Origin: Mycocentrospora acerina
Lineage: Eukaryota > Ascomycota > Dothideomycetes > Pleosporales
Assembly (NCBI GenBank): GCA_022701365.1
Contig: JAKUHH010000108.1
Span: 1,053,821-1,117,820, forward strand
Length of the DNA stretch: 64,000 nucleotides
Direction: 5' to 3'
The notes under the pieces: model-generated
What the model was told of the DNA's origin: nothing
What the model saw: the letters and a program-made list of their open reading frames with translations, nothing else
The model's database searches: none
Part shown: positions 1-11,184 of the stretch, piece by piece
Layout: every line of letters starts with the position of its first letter
Position numbering within the stretch: position 1 is the first letter of the stretch
Position numbers and translations under genes: made by a program

Positions 1-889
1 TCCAATCGCACACACAACACACAAATTTCGCCTTGTTCGCTTCTCCAAACACACATGCCCACTCACGTCATCCATCCATCCCTAGCCAACGGTGACGCAA
101 GGCAATGCAAGAAATAAGAAACAAAAGCTTTAGCCAAAGTCTATTTCCTACCTTGAGTGGATCACTGAAGTCTTGGTTTTACGCCGGGGGGATGACTCGC
201 AGGCGCCAAGTAGGCGGGTAGACATCATATGAGAGGGTCTGGTTTAACAGAGTGTGAGCACAGGGAAGAGTAGAAGAGCAGGGGAACCTGCAAAGGCATG
301 GCCCAAAGAAGAAGAAAATAATAAACGCAGACAGACATGGCAAAGTAGGCTTGACGTCAAGTAAGTAATCCAATTCAATTCTCGCAGCGATCAATCCTAC
401 CTCGGCACGCACACACACGCTTCACTACCCTAGTCATACTCGCGTGTGTTTACTGCCGGTATCCATTGTCGTCCAACCCTAGGCAGAGCACACCACTTCC
501 CGTCCGAGACTGGCCAAATCCAATACATCGCGTTCCTGACGGACGGTACGGCGTCCAGGAACAAGCCCCACCGGTCAACTGGACGCGGGCTAGCGCGCCT
601 GAAAATATAAAGCATGGTGTTGGGGGCCTGACGATAGTTAGGCGGCAAGGCCTTTTTTGGGGAGGTGGGAGGGTTTTCCATTGGGGGGAGTCAGAGGGAC
701 GGGATGGGATGGGAGTAGGTATTTAAAGACAGGAGCGTAGCCTCGTTTTGAGGTATTTTCCCTGAGAGAAGATATAGACTTGTTGGAATTTTATTTCTTG
801 AGATTGAAAACTATCGCGTCACCAACATTCCAACTTTTCACAAGCAACTTGCAAATCATAAACACACACATCCACACCGCTAGACCATC
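1..889. other. Intergenic, upstream of first gene
   Basis: No convincing gene is visible. Short open frames here overlap each other on both strands and show no recognisable domain. A TATTTAAA stretch near 720-726 lies about 165 bases before the start codon of the first gene and could be its core promoter. The left edge is dominated by CA-rich sequence. Confidence 0.5.
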
Positions 890-1525
890 ATGCTCGTCAT
901 CAAATCCGCACTCGCACTCGCGCTCCTCGCGCCCTCGGCCCTCGCCGGCTTCATCATCATCCAAACCACTTCATACATTACCGATGTCAACGCCGCACAG
1001 GTACACCTCCCTCCCTCGCCTCGCCTCACCTCACCTCTGCCCCTATCCATGAGGGAAAACAAAGCAGAATTCCTGCTAACAATCCATCCAGGCTAGCAGC
1101 ATCAAGCAAAAATTCGACGCTGCCGAGTCGAGCTACGCCGCTTCAGTGACGACAGGCAGCGCGTACAACCACGCGTGGGATGAGATCCGCGCGTACCAGT
1201 CCACAGGAAAGGAGAGTATGCCTGCTGCGGTGACGGCAACGGATAGAGTGGTTACGTATACCACTACGCCTGCTTGGTTAGTTTTATTCCCCCCCGCCTT
1301 GGTGGTGAAGATGGCAATGGACGTTTACTAACATAATGATGTAGGTACACTGCTCTGCCGAGCGATGTGAAGCAGTTCTTTGCCAGTGTGGCGACCAAGG
1401 AGCAGGAGCTTGCTGCTAGTGCTATCAAGGCTGTGAAGGGTGACGCGCCGAGGCCAACAGGGAGGGGCGTGTATGTTGGTGGTGCGATGGCGGCGGTGGT
1501 TGCGGGTGTGGCGGCTGTGTTGTAG
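890..1525 (+). CDS. Small secreted, GPI-anchor-like protein (paralog A)
   Basis: Three exons, 890-1000, 1092-1276 and 1345-1525, join in phase into a 158-residue protein. Introns are 1001-1091 and 1277-1344, both GT-AG. The N-terminus is a clear signal peptide (start MLVIKSALALALLAPSALAG). The mature part holds a motif TTTPAWYTALPSDVK around residues 97-111. The C-terminus ends in a short Gly/Ala/Val hydrophobic tail without charged residues, as in GPI-anchored precursors. The gene at 8522-9118 is a paralog: same exon-1 length (111 bases), same first-intron position, same PAWYxALPSDVK motif and same kind of tail. No function is known to me; a cell-wall or secreted effector-like role is inference. 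The second splice rebuilds the Trp codon of PAWY, which supports it. Confidence 0.85.
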
Positions 1526-1833
1526 ATGGATGGATCCATGATAATAAATATTTTACGGACGGATACCCAGGGCGTTGGTTTGTGTTGGGCATGTTGTGTT
1601 GTGGTTTAATTAGTATATGACGAATGAATTGTTCATGATTGGATCGAGTTTCTGGTTGCCTGTGAGACGTATGACTTGCTTGTATGGAAACAGTTGAAGG
1701 GAATGTAAAGTTGGGTCTTGCGTCAGATGGTTGTTCAGAGATGGCACGGAGTAGAACGTCTGTTTGTAGATTCAGCACGCTGTATAAACATCTACATGCG
1801 CCATGACTTCGACAATCCTCTCGTTGGATCAAC

Positions 1834-2936
1834 TCACTCCTCGTCCCAGTAATAACTATACATGTCTAACCCCCGCATTTCATCTGAGTACTTCCTCCCG
1901 GGTGTCTCCCCCGCGGCGCCGGTACAAACAATTAACGGTAAGAAATGCTCTGCACCGCCCCTAGGATGCATCTGCCAGGCATTCGGCCAGTTCCGCCAGC
2001 CCTCAAACTTCTTCTTTCTCTCCTCCACATCATCAGTCATGGCGGCGTCTGTGACCGCATCGCTCCACTTAACGTTCTGTTCCTTAAACTCGGGTGTAGA
2101 AGAGACAGGTGAGAACATGAGGCGCAAGTTGTGGAATGTGGCGAATCCAGAACCAATAATGGCAATGTTTTGCGCGCGGAGAGTATGCAGAGCGCGCCCG
2201 ATCGCGTAGCTTTGCGTGGGGTCTTCTGATGCGAGGACGCTGACTTGAACAACGGGGATCGACCCTTTGGGATCGATAAGTATCACTGAGGGCGTTTGTT
2301 AGCATCTGCATTGCTGTGAGGTTGGTTGCTCAACACATACTAGGGATGAAGACGCCGTGGTCCCAGTCTATTCACGATGATTAGCGATAGTCCTTTTCCC
2401 CATCTAAATCAAAACTCACCTCTTTCACCGTCCAGCTCACAATCCACACCCTCTCCTTTCAGCACTTTTTCCACCTCCTTTGCTACTTCTGGGCTTCCTG
2501 GAGCCTTGTGCTTCAACTCATACGACTCGGGAGGAAATCCAAAGTAGTCGTACAGCATCCCAGGCTTTTTCTGACTACTTATTGTGACCTTGTCTTCTGA
2601 CCAATGGGCGGTGACCAGAATAATAGCTCGAGGCTGTTGTGGTGTGCCTAATTTCAGTATGGCGGGGACCTTTTCTTTGAGTGATGCAGTGATGAAGCGG
2701 TGGGACGGATCGCCGAGAACTGGCATTGGCCCTCCACCATGGGACAAACTTATAACGGGTGCGAGACGAGACATGGCGGTATTACCGTTCTTGGTTGTCG
2801 TATCAGATACACTTGAATTGGATGAGAAAAGCTGCTGGATTTTATTCAAGGGCGAAAACGTCATATTCTCTCCAACAGCTGAAGCACGACCGAAGAAACT
2901 AGACGATAGAAGGAGTGAGACACGTGCGAGTCTCAT
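1834..2936 (-). CDS. LigB/DODA-type extradiol dioxygenase
   Basis: Exons on the minus strand are 2936-2420, 2367-2341 (27 bases) and 2285-1834. They join in phase to 331 residues. The tiny middle exon supplies the conserved WDHGVFIP segment. The protein belongs to the class III extradiol ring-cleavage dioxygenases (LigB superfamily, 4,5-DOPA dioxygenase-like). Visible metal-site motifs are SHGGGPM near residue 64, TAHWSE, DWDHGVF and GSGFATFHN. These enzymes use a non-haem metal (iron or zinc in this family) to open catechol-type rings. The domain proper begins at an internal Met (residue 55, base 2774). The first 54 residues look like a signal or organelle leader, so either start may be used. 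Substrate cannot be told from sequence. It lies tail to tail with the secreted protein gene, with about 310 bases between. Confidence 0.88.
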
Positions 2937-3567
2937 AGTCCAAGTCTTGGAAAACGGAACATGTGCAGTATATGTATTTCAAAAGTAGTAATAAACATGG
3001 CTGGATAACGTGTTGCTGGTAGCTGGTTGGTGTTAGTCATGATGTTTTGTGAGCGCGGAATTTCACCGTTGTATGGTCGGGAGATGACGCCGTCCGGGTG
3101 CCGAACATCACATGAGCACGCGTCGTGGCGATGGCTTCTATACTCCAGACGGGTGCTACGGCGCTTGTCTTGACCGTCGCTACGGCTAACATGGCGTTCC
3201 GTTGTTGGTTCTGTTAATTAATAATTCATGAGAATGTTTGTCAGGTGTGTCTACACAGTATCAACAATGGTTGAATAATCAAGAGCAAAACATGTGCATG
3301 TAGGTGTAGGTGTTACATATCAATGTGCCTACAGGAGCCTATAATGGAGACGCGCATTTGCATCTGCACAGTACCCAGAATGACTAAAATTCCACACCAG
3401 GGTATCTTTCTGAACGCCTCACCTCCCAAAGACCGTTTGCGCTGATAGACGCAACATCAGAGAGGTAATGATAACTGGAGACAGTGAAGTTGGGAAAAGT
3501 AGAGATGCACGTTATGGGGTGCATGTTCTCCTCAAGCACTTGTAGAAGCCATGTCGAACTCTTGCGT
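2937..3567. other. Intergenic, dioxygenase promoter side
   Basis: This is the upstream side of the dioxygenase and the downstream side of the next minus-strand gene. No coding frame with a recognisable domain is seen. Confidence 0.4.
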
Positions 3568-4315
3568 TTAATCTTCCTCGTCAGCCTCCTTCTTGCCTGC
3601 TGTCATATCAGCACTATCCATCCGTTTCATGATGCAGCTTGCGTAGGTGTGTACTCACTAACATCGTCATCACCGGCATCACCGTCAGCATTATTTTCGT
3701 CGCTCTCAGATTCAGACTTGACCTCGGTCGTAGCCTTCTTCGCGCGAGGCTTAGGAGGAGGAGCCTTCTTCTTGGTGTTGGCCTTGACCCTAGGAGACTT
3801 AAGCTCAGAGTCCATGGTGTCGCCGTTGGCCTCAACGCCCGAAGAGTCAGTGGTCTTGCGTTTCTTTGGCGTAACTGCAGCATTCAATTCTCCACCAGTA
3901 GTAGTGCCAATGACTGCAAGTCTTAGTTAGCGAGCATTCAGGAAGATGGAGGATAGGATTTACATTTTCCAAACGACTCGTGAAGCTCGGCAGCCTTGCG
4001 CTTGACTGGAGGCCACATCTTCTTGAGAGAACCGCTGGTATTGCCCGTGAGTGTGGCCATGAGGTCGTAGTCGTACTGAAGCTTGTCAGCATGGTCTTTG
4101 AGAGAATGTCAACTTCCTAGGAAGCAGGTATTAAAAAGGAAATACTAGACAAGCATGTGGTACATGTCTATCACAGATGAATCATGTGCACCCACCTTGT
4201 CAGGAGCAGTCGAACTGAGAAATGCAGCAGCAAGGAGCTTGCAGTCACGAGCATCGAAGCCTTTGATGATTTCTGCAGAAGCTTCCGCGGCACCTGAATC
4301 CTTTTTAGGAGGCAT
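3568..4315 (-). CDS. Small charged, nuclear-looking fungal protein
   Basis: Four exons, 4315-4196, 4075-3964, 3913-3659 and 3599-3568, close exactly in phase to 172 residues. The N-terminal about 80 residues (start MPPKKDSG) form a helical domain with the pattern LLAAAFLSST, DLMATLTGNTSGSLKKMW and VKRKAAEL. This resembles a short Myb/winged-helix-like fold found in many small fungal proteins. The second half is low complexity: basic segments (TPKKRK, KANTKKKAPPPKPRAKK) followed by acidic Ser/Asp/Glu-rich segments, ending GKKEADEED. That layout suggests a nuclear, chromatin- or DNA-associated protein, but this is inference and no function is known to me. The last two introns are supported by good donors (GTAAAT, GTGAGT) and by continuity of the charged tail. 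Confidence 0.75.
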
Positions 4316-6501
4316 GTTGTTGTACTGTTGATGACAAGTTTCTGAAAATGCGAAGCTTTTGGTAGGGTTGAAGAAGTGGGCGTGGAGAGGAGAAGAAGGA
4401 AAAAAAAGAAGAGAAGTAAAGGAAGTCAGGGTGTTGCGTTAATTTGAGAGAAAAGTGCTCAAGGTGAAGCTGGAAGTCGGAACTTCCATAATAGAAGAAG
4501 GGAGACGTGTCCAGGCAGCAATGCGAGGTGACTGAGAGTTACGAGAGCGCAAATTTATCATGATGAGTGCATATTATTCTTCCAAAATCTATCTGATTTC
4601 TTCCATGTCCAAGATGTTCCAAGCTCACAATAGAAAAGTCAGCGTCTGCTTCTCTTTAAGTGCCATTAGCATCACACTTGTTCTGCTGTATCGCATGTGT
4701 GACTGTTCTCCTCTGGTTGTTTGAGCAGTATTGACAGTGTAAGGCCTGTGAAGTCGCTATTGACTGTGAAGTTTCTTCCCACAAGAATCATGTTTGCTTG
4801 ACCAAGCACGCAACTATACGGCATGGAAAGAACAAAGACGCTTTAAATTTATTCAATACGTCTTTGATACTTTAGTAGTTTGCTCAACATGCGATGTGAA
4901 AGCAGGAGACAAATAGCGATACTTTGCTAAGTGGAAGGGGGCACTATTGGCTTCCACGTGATGGGACGATATTGAATTTTGGGATTGAGTTTGAGATTTA
5001 GAATCGATAAACACTACAAGGCAAATATGAAAAGGATGCATGAGAAAAGGGCCGTACGTGTCGTGGCAGAATACCAAGACGGTAGACGTACTCGGACGGT
5101 GGAACAATAAAGTCCGAGAGTGTGAAGGATTCATCTTGCATGCATCGAGCAGAGGGTTCAGGTTGTACGACGACATGCTATTCGCTTCCCTGACCGCAGA
5201 CCGGCCGTGAGGCTAGAATGGATAGATGAAGTTGAAGCAGCAGTGTGCAACTTGCCTTGATAGTGCTTACACTGTTTGCTTGCATTGGCATGTTACCCGA
5301 CTACAGGCGTGTCATGCTGTGCTTGTGCAGTGGAATGGTTTACACTACTACTGGTTGTTCAAGGGCTGCTGATACTGAAGGTTGAGACTAACGTGACTGT
5401 ACCGGAACAACAAAGTCCTGTCTTACCGTGTCTGTCGTAAGCATGACTTGGACGAGCTTTCAAGCTCGCGTCTCGGCGCGTCTGCGGGCTGCAATTGGCA
5501 ACATGGTGCGGTTAGGTTTTGAGGAATTCTGCGGGGTGTTGAGACGTGCAGGATCGTGCAGCTGTGGCGTTTAGGACTCGAGGCGAGAATGAAGACGAGT
5601 GCCGAATGGAGAAACGACGGGAGAGCCGCCGGCAGGAGTGCCGATGCAGTAAGAGACGGATTGGGGAGAGCAGGTGTAGGGGACAGCATGTAGGGAGAAA
5701 AAAGGAGACAGTCGGCGTTCCATGGCAGGCCTGGGGCACGACAGGACGACGTCGAGGAGGGCACGGGGGAACAGGTGAAGGTGCCCGGCGGCGTCGAGTC
5801 TCGATGCCGCAGGGGCTGGTGGTGCTGCGGCTGCATCACGCCGGCGCTCATCAGGTGCATGGTGCAGCATAGGCCCACGGGCCGCAGGTGTGGTGTAGGT
5901 TTGGCGAGCGGACGGTGCATCGACGAGGGCTCCATTGGCCGACGTTCCAAGGTGCAGCGTCGTGCAGTGTCGTGTGGTGTCGTGCCATGTCGAGCGGTGT
6001 CGGGCAAGCTGTGCTGGGAGGGACGTGATCGGCGGAGCGACAGGCACAGGTACCGTAATATTCTGCGCTGGAGGCCATGTCACGAAGCTGTTCTTCAGCC
6101 GCCTGCCCCCGCCGTCCTGGCCACTTTGCTCTGCATCCGGCCAACCCTCTGCTCACCCGACTCTGGTTCTCGCCTTGGAATTGTGTGCTTGGAGGGAGAA
6201 AATTCCTCTCGTTGCTCGTTCTAGGCCGTTGCGCTCTCCTCCAGTGACGCTGCCCCTCACCCACCCCACGTCCCTGCGCAACAGACATTAGAGCCGCACC
6301 CGTCCACATTTCTTCTCTCCAGCGCGCGTCAGCCCCGCCCAGCCCTTGACTTTGGCTGCTGTTGCTGCCACTGCTTCTACTTCTACTTCTACTTCTACTT
6401 CTGCCTCTACTCCCACTTCCACCTCCACTTCTACCTCCACTTCCACCTCCACCTCCACCTCCACTTCTGCCTCTACTTCTGCCTGTCGTCGGCCACTCGC
6501 C
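4316..6501. other. Long intergenic region before pyrG
   Basis: About 2.2 kb without a gene I can support. The part 5420-6300 is GC-rich and open in several overlapping frames on both strands, which is a composition effect. A GTCGTG/GTCGAG-like repetitive patch lies near 5960-6003. The last part is the pyrimidine-rich leader of the decarboxylase gene. Confidence 0.5.
6365..6485 (+). repeat. CTTCTA/CCTCCA pyrimidine microsatellite in leader
   Basis: A run of imperfect TCTACT and TCCACC units lies directly before the pyrG start codon. Strong CT tracts just upstream of start codons are common in highly expressed filamentous fungal genes. The tract is open in frame with pyrG (a Ser-Thr repeat) but has no ATG of its own. 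Confidence 0.8.
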
Positions 6502-7736
6502 ATGTCGGCACACCCAACCCTCACCAGCACGTATCGTGCGCGCGCCAATCTTCCCTCGACCGCACCCCTGGCCTCGTACCTGCTCAATCTCATCTGCATC
6601 AAGCGCACAAACCTGTGTCTGTCTGCCGATGTCGAGACTTCTGCCGAGCTGCTGCAGCTCGCCGAAGACGTGGGCGACTCCATCTGCCTGCTCAAGACAC
6701 ACTGCGACATTGTCACCGACTGGACCGACAGGACTGCGCAGGCACTCCGGGAGATTTCCAGGCGCAAGAACTTCCTCATCTTCGAGGACCGCAAGTTTGC
6801 CGACATTGGTGGTACGTCTCCTCTCTGCTGCAACCCCCGCTGCTTCTCATACCTCTGCAACAACAACTTCTGACCAAGGCCGCTACAGAAACCGTCCAGA
6901 AGCAGTACACATCCGGATACCACCGCATTGCACTGTGGGCCGAAATCACAAACGCCCACGTCATCCCTGGCCCTGCAATCGTCTCTGCTCTCGAAAAGGC
7001 CGCGGATGCGACCATTGTAAAATACAATACGGCCGTACACACCGAGATCTCAGCCTCTCCGCGCACAACAAATGGCAATGGAGCAGACGACGACGGCGAT
7101 GACAACGAAGACGAAACACTAGGAGAAGAATCTCTCGAGTCACCTGCTGAGGCGTACGACGAGGAGAGGAGGCTCAGCATCAAGACGATCAACCAGCGGA
7201 AACAAAGTATCGTCAGCGTAAGCACCACCATCTCGACCCGCACAGAGCGCATATCACCCCACTTGGATCCAAACACTACAGACGACGAGAGTAGCGATCT
7301 CGATACGGCCACCCAGCTTGCACGTCTTGGCGAAGCACCTTTCCTCCGCTCCCTCCTTCTCCTTGCCGAAATGAGCTCAGAGGGCCACCTTATGACACCA
7401 GAATACCAAAAGGCGACCGTTGATATCGCACGAAACAAACGAGCCTTTGTCATGGGCTTTATTGCGCAACGAAGTTTGAACACGGAGCCAGAGGACAACT
7501 TCATCACCATGACCCCAGGGTGCCAATTACCGCCTCCGGGCCAAGAGGGCAAGAAGTTGGGCGACAATCTTGGCCAGCAGTACAACACCCCCCGGAAACT
7601 CATCTTGGAGCAGGGCTGCGACATCATCATTGTTGGGCGAGGGATTGTGCGTGCTGCAGATCGTAAGGTGGAAGCTGAACTATACAGGGAAGCGGCGTGG
7701 GCCGCGTATCAAGAGAGAATTGGAGTTCCGCAATGA
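6502..7736 (+). CDS. pyrG: Orotidine 5-phosphate decarboxylase
   Basis: Catalyses OMP to UMP, the last step of pyrimidine synthesis (URA3/pyrG). Exons 6502-6811 and 6889-7736 join in phase to 385 residues; the intron is 6812-6888. The catalytic block FEDRKFADIG is at the exon junction, followed by TVQKQY. Further family signatures are SADVET, LCLS, LLKTHCD, MTPGCQLPPPGQEG, LGQQYNTP and IIVGRGI. The protein is longer than the yeast enzyme (about 267 residues) because of an acidic, Ser/Thr-rich insert at roughly residues 145-235. Long inserts here are usual in Pezizomycotina. The residue after DIG is Glu by this splice, where yeast and Aspergillus have Asn. A CT-rich leader ends 17 bases before the start. 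Confidence 0.95.
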
Positions 7737-8521
7737 GCTGTCCATGAGTTTCCGGGCTGCTTAGAGAGCCCATGTGGTTTTGGTTGGAAAAGTTTCGAGA
7801 CACTCCTGTGCTTTTCGCGGTGCGAGATACAACTGGGATATTTTGAACTCAAAACATTCAGATGAAAGCATCAACCGGCGTTGTAAATAGAAGGCATGTG
7901 AACTGGCTTGGAATACGATGCGGAGGAACATTTGGAGCTTGCTTAGCAATATCTTGGCATTTTCTCCCCATACGAAATCACCCTGACTTTGCCATCATCA
8001 GCACAATCGTGGGTCTGTGGAGCTCGATCGATGGGTCCAGGCTATGGGCTCAGCCTCAATAAACGGCCGGTAAGAACACCCGAGCTTGAGGGTCCGTGAG
8101 GCGGAGCGCTCGGGAGATGAAACACAACGGCGACATGAAGAGATCGCGGGCCGTCGTAGAAAAGCAAATACTGACAGCTCCACACATCGCCCCGAACGCG
8201 CCGTTTGCATGAGAAAAGCAAAGCCGAAGATCCTCGCCTCACGGATAGCGACGAATTAATGACCGAGAATTGCTTCCTATCTTGGCTGTGTGGCCTTAAT
8301 GGTGCACAAGTCAGCACATCGCCGAAATGAGATGTCTGCGCTTGGACAGAAACACTGGGGCAAGGATTTCGATAAGAAGAGGGGCTTGTCCAGATGTCTT
8401 GCTGAAAGTCCTGTTGTTGTTCATTCATTCATACATTCATTCATTCATTCAGTAGTTGAAGAACCGCTCTGATATTCCCTTCATCATCTTAGCAATATCC
8501 CATAAGCTCACCACCGCAAGC
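7737..8521. other. Intergenic between pyrG and secreted paralog B
   Basis: No gene seen. An ATTC-type tetranucleotide tract lies near 8421-8451, close before the next start codon. Confidence 0.5.
8421..8451 (+). repeat. ATTC tetranucleotide repeat
   Basis: About seven imperfect copies of ATTC lie roughly 70 bases before the start codon of the second secreted paralog, probably in its leader. A shorter run of the same unit occurs near 46152-46170. Confidence 0.85.
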
Positions 8522-9118
8522 ATGCATATCAAGAATCTCGCTCTCGCCGCTACCTTTGGTGCCCTTGCATCCGCCGACTTCGTTGTCGTCACTGTGGTTC
8601 CCACCCCCACAAATCTTGCTGTCCTGGCCGATGTGCGTCTCCCCGCCTCTCCTCCATGCTTTCCCCCTCTAACCCCATCACAGCTCCCATCTTGGATCTC
8701 CAGCATCGGGGCCTATGTAACCTCTGCCTTGTTCCCCCTTACCGCCTCTATGGCACCCGCGGTCTCCTCCCATGCTGTTGCAATGCAATCCAAGTTTGTC
8801 GAGTTCGCTGCCACTGCGTCGTACAGCATTCCTGCTGCTGTCACGGAGATGAATGGTGCGTACCAGACGTTCACGACTGTGCCGGCCTGGTACAGTGCTT
8901 TGCCAAGCGATGTGAAGAGCTACTATGACACCAACAACAAGGTTGTTGAGTCACTGGTTGTGGAGGCTGTGAGTGGTAAGGCGACGGGGAGTGCGAGTGC
9001 TTCCAGTGGGACCACGAGGGCGACGCAGACTGCGGCGCAGGCTACTGGAGCGGCGAGTGCTGTAAAGGCGGTCGGTGCTGGCGTTGTGGCGATGGTTGCG
9101 GGTGTCATGATCTTGTAG
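8522..9118 (+). CDS. Small secreted, GPI-anchor-like protein (paralog B)
   Basis: Exons 8522-8632 and 8684-9118 give 181 residues. The proposed intron 8633-8683 (51 bases, GTGCGT...CACAG) is a multiple of three and has no stop, so the unspliced message would encode 198 residues. The intron is favoured because exon 1 is 111 bases, exactly as in the paralog at 890. The start has a signal peptide (MHIKNLALAATFGALASA). The centre carries SIPAAVTEM and TTVPAWYSALPSDVKSYY. A Ser/Thr/Ala-rich stalk and a hydrophobic Gly/Ala/Val tail follow, as in GPI-anchored cell-surface proteins. Function unknown. Confidence 0.85.
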   Translation: MHIKNLALAATFGALASADFVVVTVVPTPTNLAVLADVRLPASPPCFPPLTPSQLPSWISSIGAYVTSALFPLTASMAPAVSSHAVAMQSKFVEFAATASYSIPAAVTEMNGAYQTFTTVPAWYSALPSDVKSYYDTNNKVVESLVVEAVSGKATGSASASSGTTRATQTAAQATGAASAVKAVGAGVVAMVAGVMIL

Positions 9119-9291
9119 GGAAGGCATGTGGCAAGCTGGGAGGTGTGAGACGGTGATGAGGTGAGGTGATGATGGCAATGCGACGCTTGAATTTTTTGAT
9201 ACCTTTACTCTTTTTTCGTCTCCTATATCTCGACAAGTGTCAGGTTAAAATTTGACTCCACTTTGACAACGGCGTTCGTCGACGTGACCCA

Positions 9292-10577
9292 CTACTTAAC
9301 GTCCTGCACGTTCGTTGTACCTACGATGACCCCCTCATGATCAGACTTTTTTCCGGCAAGGACTTCATGTCCACTGGATGTCTCAGAGACGCTCGTGACT
9401 TCATCTTGATGTGTAACCGTTTCCTTGCTTTCCTTCCAGCCCAGGTACAAGAAGCCGACGATGACTGCAACCCAGTACAGATTGTAGGAGAGTACTGAAC
9501 CATAGGTTGCGCTGTTCTGCCAGCCGAACAACGAATTGAAAATACCCCAACCTCCAGAGCCGTTGTCCAAGGGTGAGCAGCACTACAAAGTAGATCAGTA
9601 TTCGAGTTCCTTCGACATGAACAATCGACTTACGTTCACGTGCCAAACACTGTTCCTGATATCATAACTGCCCGGGCCGGCGCCCGCTTCGGCAGCACCC
9701 TCACCAGCAAGCCTAACCCAGGTGTTCTGCTCAAGGTTCCAGACGCCCTTTGAGAATAGGCCTGCAGCGACAAGGTACAAGAAACATGTCGAAATAACAA
9801 GGAAGATTTGTAGTGACGTTTGGTTGCCGCCCTTGTAGATCAAGTAACCGACCAGCGCACCAGCGCCTAGTCCACAAATGACAGCGAGAGGGAAGGACGT
9901 TGCAGGGAGTCCAACACCAACACCTGCAATGAACCTGATTTCTTGTTAGTGTCGAATGATACAAAGTTGAAGTGTAAACTTACAAGACGGCCTCGATTCC
10001 CTCCCTCAATACCGTGATGAACGGCAGGATGAACATGGCATACTTCTCCATCCACCTCTTCATCCGGCCTCCGACCGGCAGTCCTGCATCCTTCTCTTCC
10101 AATACCTTTGCAATCTTCACACGCCACTTATCCTGCAGCTTACTCACACGAAGCAGGGCAGCTCCCATCAAGGTAATAATGATGCTAGCTAGGATGCCAA
10201 ACACGCCTTCCCAGATGTGTTCAGCTTTTTCGAAGACGTTCTTTCCTGCAGTGTAAAAGGTACCGATTACAGCAGCACAGATGATGAGACATATGAAGGC
10301 ACCGAGACCTACGCCCAACCAGATCTACATCACGGGTTAGGGGGTCCGGGAGATGGAGGGGCCGTAGATTCGTACCTGGCGGACGAGTCTTTTGTGCACA
10401 GCGGCATTTTGCTCCGGGCCGAGGGTTTGCTTGAGGAAGGCGAGGAGCACGGAGACGATTATACTGGTCTCGAGGCACTCGCGGAAGCAGATGAAGAAGA
10501 CTGATGAAAGAGTGAGTAGTTGTATAGTGTGTATGCTTACGTTGGGGCTTACTAGACACGGCGAAGACGTTTGGCAT
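9292..10577 (-). CDS. FTR1: High-affinity iron permease
   Basis: Five exons, 10577-10553, 10500-10376, 10324-9984, 9934-9634 and 9582-9292, close in phase to 360 residues. The protein is the plasma membrane iron permease of the reductive uptake system, working with the ferroxidase Fet3 encoded next door. Two RExxE-type iron-binding motifs are visible: RECLE near residue 16 and REGIE near residue 160. About seven hydrophobic segments are present, with GGWGIFNSLFGW in a late loop. The C-terminal tail is hydrophilic and ends QDVK. The first exon is only 25 bases. It is divergent from FET3 with a 776-base shared promoter, a layout known for this pair in many fungi. Confidence 0.95.
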
Positions 10578-10959
10578 TTTGTCAGATTTACCAAAACCAC
10601 GCTGAGTCTACCACAGAGAGGGATTGATTGAACAAAGAATAAAAGGATCGAAACAGTCGTGCCTTGATGAATCAAGATGGGAAACAGCGGGATCTAATCA
10701 GATGCACCGGACCCTCACGATCCCGCGCGTGGCTCTCATTCATCTAAAACCAGTCACACCCACGTCTCGGATCACTCTCCATGCGTGTAAATCTCTGCAC
10801 TTCAAACCTCGTATCAAGCCCAAACCCTCCCGCTCAACCACTCAAATCCCAAACTATCCACGCCAAGAACGCCAAACGAGCTTAAGATTTTATCGCGCAT
10901 CTTAGCGTACGCTTAGTCCGATCGCCTACCCCAGATGGCGCGGTCGACGGGGGTCCAGA

Positions 10960-10968
10960 TTATCAGAT
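10960..10968 (-). promoter_or_regulatory. ATCWGATAA iron-GATA site 1
   Basis: TTATCAGAT on the plus strand, which reads ATCTGATAA on the minus strand. Perfect match to the SreA-type consensus, 383 bases before the FTR1 start. Confidence 0.7.
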
Positions 10969-11116
10969 GGCCCGATAACAGCGCGAGAGTGACACGCTTC
11001 AGCCCGTTTCAAGCGTCGACTTCAACTTTCGATCGTGAGACTGGCTGGCTCTAAGCTTCGTATCGTGAGCGACCCCCACTTATTGGCTGCTTTGCAAGCG
11101 AAGATGCGACCATATG

Positions 11117-11125
11117 ATCTGATAA
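11117..11125 (+). promoter_or_regulatory. ATCWGATAA iron-GATA site 2
   Basis: ATCTGATAA on the plus strand, about 230 bases before the FET3 start. Perfect match to the SreA-type consensus. Confidence 0.7.
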
Positions 11126-11175
11126 GTTTGCATGTGGGCGTACGGCATGGCTTGCGGGAGCGCGATTTCGGGATT

Positions 11176-11184
11176 TTATCTGAT
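11176..11184 (-). promoter_or_regulatory. ATCWGATAA iron-GATA site 3
   Basis: TTATCTGAT on the plus strand, which reads ATCAGATAA on the minus strand. Perfect match, 51 bases from site 2. Confidence 0.7.

Noticed and set aside
5423..6702. Several long overlapping open frames on both strands upstream of pyrG
   Set aside because: They overlap in many frames at once, are rich in Arg/Pro/Ser/His from GC-rich or repeat sequence, and show no domain. Those reaching beyond 6502 are antisense to pyrG.
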